Below, piece by piece: positions 6,356 through 8,569 of a stretch of 8,569 nt of DNA. The stretch lies in assembly GCA_013696065.1 (NCBI GenBank), contig JACCZJ010000035.1, positions 1 through 8,569 of the forward strand, in the 5' to 3' direction. The stretch is from Nocardioidaceae bacterium (GTDB lineage Bacteria > Actinomycetota > Actinomycetes > Propionibacteriales > Nocardioidaceae). Numbering within the stretch: position 1 is the stretch's first letter; each line of letters opens with the position of its first letter. The notes beneath the pieces were generated by a model that was not told the DNA's origin, did no database searches, and saw only the letters and a list, made by a program, of their open reading frames with translations. The position numbers and the translations under genes were made by a program.

Positions 6356-8524
6356 CTAAGTGGCGACGACTTCCTCGAGCAGTTGCGGCAGGCGAGCCCA
6401 CGCGCGGTGCATACCCATCGCTTGCACGAGAGCCTTTCGCTGGCCAGCACTCGCTTTTTCACTCACCAGCACACCCGGAGCGTTGGTTCCGATACCGGCC
6501 GCACTCAGCAGGTTGACCCCGTCGCCCCAGGCCGCAACAGCCTTGCAGTGCCGGAACGCCTCCTCGAGCAACGTGATGGCTCGACGGTCGGTCAAGGCAC
6601 CCGCCCCATCGGCCACGACGATCGCGTCGAACTCGATGGAGCGGGTCGTGAGCAACATGCGTTCCACGATTTCGGTGCGTGCACCCTTTCTGACCGTGCC
6701 GCCATGAGGCGCGATCACGTGAAGCTTGGCGCCTTCGGATTCGAGTGTCTCGCGCAATTTGCTGACGCCAGCAAGGTCACCACCGTCGTCGACGATCACC
6801 CCGACACGCCGTCCGGCGATCGGGCCTGGCTTGAGCGGCAGCTGGGACAACGCCGGAGACACGTCGACTCCCATCTCCAGCTCGGCTGAGCTGTCGGCGG
6901 CACCAAGGCCTGAGGGAGTCGGAATACCGAGGCCAGCGGCGACCGCCATACACAGATCCGCATGGATCTTGCCGAGGTTGCCCAGCATCCGGTCGCGCAC
7001 GGGTTGCTCGAAGCACTTGGCAAGTTCAAAGGTGAAGGCCTCGACGATGTGCAGCTTTTCGACCTGGGTCATGCTGTTCCAGAACAAGCTCGCCTGGCTG
7101 TAGTGGTCGCCGAACGAGACCGGACTTTCCCGGACCACCGGGCCGGCCACCCGTCGAGGAGTCGGGATGTAGGCACCAGCTTTGGCATCCGCCACCTGCG
7201 GATCGCCGTCGCCGAGTGAGTTCGGCAGATAGGGCGCGATCCCCGTGTGTACGGCGGTCTGATGCATCCCGTCGCGCAGCATGTCGTTGACTGCCGCGTG
7301 CGGACGGTTGATCGGCAGCTGGCTGAAGTTGGGCCCGCCCAGTCTGGTGAGCTGCGTGTCGAGATACGAGAACATCCGACCCTGCATGAGCGGATCGTCC
7401 GTCACCTCGATACCCGAGACGAGGTGGCCGGTGTGGAATGCGATCTGCTCGGTCTCGGCAAAGTAGTTGGTCGGGTTGGCGTTGAGGGTGAGTCGCCCCA
7501 CCGGCTGCACCGGCGCAAGCTCCTCAGGGACGACCTTCGTGGGGTCCAGCAAGTCGATGCCCTCGAACATCTGGTCTTCGCTGTCGGGCATGACCTGCAG
7601 CCCGAGCTCCCACTCGGGGAAGGCGCCGGCCTCGATGGCGTCGGCGAGATCGCGGCGGTGGAAGTCGGGATCCATGCCGGCAGCCAGCTGCGCCTCCTCC
7701 CAGACCAGCGAGTGGATGCCGGCCACCGGCTTCCAATGGAACTTCACCAGCACGGTGTCACCCAAGCCGTCGACGAGCCGGAAGGTGTGGACACCGAAGC
7801 CTTCCATCGTCCGGTACGAGCGGGGGATGGCCCGGTCCGACATCAGCCACATGAGCATGTGGGTGGCTTCGGTGTGCAGAGAGACGAAGTCCCAGAACGT
7901 GTCGTGAGCTGACTGTGCTTGGGGGATCTCGCGGTCTGGATGCGGCTTGCCCGCATGGATGATGTCGGGGAACTTGATGGCGTCTTGGATGAAGAACACC
8001 GGCATGTTGTTGCCGACCAAGTCGAAGTTGCCCTCGTCGGTGTAGAACTTGACCGCAAAGCCTCGCACGTCGCGCACCGTGTCTGCTGAGCCTCGTGAGC
8101 CCAGCACGGTGGAAAAGCGCACGAACACTGGGGTTTCGGCGTCCTTGCCCGACAAGAACGCGGCCCGCGTCCATTGCGCTGCGTTGCCATAGGCGCGGAA
8201 CACGCCATGGGCGCCGGCGCCGCGGGCATGGACGACCCGCTCGGGGATCCGCTCGTGGTCGAAGTGCGTGATCTTCTCGCGGAAATGGAAGTCCTCCATC
8301 AACGTCGGTCCACGTTGACCGGCCTTGAGGGAGCGATCGGTGTCCGGCAGCCGCACGCCCTGCGCCGAGGTGAGGTGCCGGCCCTGCTGAGCCCGCCAGT
8401 CGGGGTCCATGCCCTCCACCGTGGGAGCCCCGACGGGACCTACGAGCTCGGGGGTGGTCTGGTCAGGCTGACGAGCATCGGGCACGGGAACTCCCTTGGA
8501 AGACATGGTTACGCGGTCTGCCAC
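6356..8524 (-). CDS. katE: Large-subunit monofunctional catalase (HPII/KatE type)
   Basis: This 722-aa heme catalase converts H2O2 to water and oxygen in the cytoplasm; HPII-type enzymes are tetramers. The N-terminal tail (1-70) looks disordered. The core includes RGPTLMEDFHFREKITHFDHERIPERVVHARG with catalytic His99, GNNMPVFFIQ with catalytic Asn172, and RMFSYLDTQ with the proximal heme ligand Tyr387 and Arg383. These match His128, Asn201 and Tyr415 of E. coli HPII with a near-constant offset. His364 (AFHTGHL) matches HPII His392, which is covalently bonded to the heme-ligand tyrosine there. Residues 570-722 (GRRVGVIVDDGGDLAGV onward) form the extra C-terminal class I amidotransferase/DJ-1-like domain typical of the large-subunit clade. 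The start is uncertain: GTG at 8524 has a GGGG 6 nt upstream, while ATG at 8506 (residue 7) has no ribosome site; the frame stays open to the window edge but has no better start. Its promoter lies mostly outside the window. Confidence 0.96.
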   Translation of the reverse strand: MADRVTMSSKGVPVPDARQPDQTTPELVGPVGAPTVEGMDPDWRAQQGRHLTSAQGVRLPDTDRSLKAGQRGPTLMEDFHFREKITHFDHERIPERVVHARGAGAHGVFRAYGNAAQWTRAAFLSGKDAETPVFVRFSTVLGSRGSADTVRDVRGFAVKFYTDEGNFDLVGNNMPVFFIQDAIKFPDIIHAGKPHPDREIPQAQSAHDTFWDFVSLHTEATHMLMWLMSDRAIPRSYRTMEGFGVHTFRLVDGLGDTVLVKFHWKPVAGIHSLVWEEAQLAAGMDPDFHRRDLADAIEAGAFPEWELGLQVMPDSEDQMFEGIDLLDPTKVVPEELAPVQPVGRLTLNANPTNYFAETEQIAFHTGHLVSGIEVTDDPLMQGRMFSYLDTQLTRLGGPNFSQLPINRPHAAVNDMLRDGMHQTAVHTGIAPYLPNSLGDGDPQVADAKAGAYIPTPRRVAGPVVRESPVSFGDHYSQASLFWNSMTQVEKLHIVEAFTFELAKCFEQPVRDRMLGNLGKIHADLCMAVAAGLGIPTPSGLGAADSSAELEMGVDVSPALSQLPLKPGPIAGRRVGVIVDDGGDLAGVSKLRETLESEGAKLHVIAPHGGTVRKGARTEIVERMLLTTRSIEFDAIVVADGAGALTDRRAITLLEEAFRHCKAVAAWGDGVNLLSAAGIGTNAPGVLVSEKASAGQRKALVQAMGMHRAWARLPQLLEEVVAT

Positions 8525-8569
8525 GGTGTGCCCCGCGATGGCGGACGCTAAACAGCGAGAGGCCTGGTC

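Noticed and set aside
5479..6516. 345-codon plus-strand open frame across xth and the end of katE
   Set aside because: It crosses two well-supported genes on the opposite strand and its composition is that of a GC-driven shadow frame.
7247..7912. 221-codon plus-strand open frame inside katE
   Set aside because: It is antisense to the conserved heme-binding core of the catalase and has no family resemblance.
1..8569. CRISPR array, insertion sequence, integrase or phage genes
   Set aside because: No regularly spaced repeats, transposase motifs or terminal inverted repeats are seen on either strand; all sizeable coding regions are housekeeping or stress functions.

Overview
The window is GC-rich with strong G/C preference at third codon positions, GTG starts and actinobacterial-looking proteins (a short ankyrin protein, a CYTH-CHAD protein, a large-subunit catalase, IolD). 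It most likely comes from an actinomycete; I cannot place it more precisely from sequence alone. The odd length, the broken gene at the left edge and the gene start only 45 bp from the right edge suggest a whole short contig, possibly from a metagenome or single-cell assembly (inference).

Layout: (1) Positions 1-1865 hold a damaged myo-inositol catabolism gene, iolD. The first 153 bp are an inverted, about 91% identical fragment of a second iolD copy on the minus strand. It is joined at about 153/154 to the inside of a plus-strand iolD that lacks its N-terminal coding region and has a frameshift between 1252 and 1304. (2) Positions 1866-2230 are a gene-free convergent spacer with a 14-bp palindrome. 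(3) Positions 2231-4921 carry two minus-strand genes: a PatB/MalY-type PLP-dependent C-S lyase/aminotransferase, and upstream of it a CYTH-CHAD protein expected to act on or bind polyphosphate. (4) Positions 4922-5050 are a divergent promoter region leading to a small plus-strand ankyrin-repeat gene (5051-5512), whose 3' end overlaps the convergent xth gene by 61 bp. (5) Positions 5452-8524 carry, on the minus strand, exodeoxyribonuclease III and upstream of it a HPII-like catalase (KatE) with its C-terminal amidotransferase-like domain.

The right half reads as an oxidative-stress neighbourhood: a peroxide-destroying catalase, a nuclease that repairs oxidative DNA lesions, and an ankyrin protein of the kind often found beside catalase genes. 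The neighbouring CYTH-CHAD gene points to polyphosphate metabolism. IolD is a separate catabolic function; no other iol gene is visible. I did not find a convincing undescribed system. The most unusual structure is the inverted, diverged iolD junction at the left edge, which is either a chimera or a real head-to-head rearrangement.
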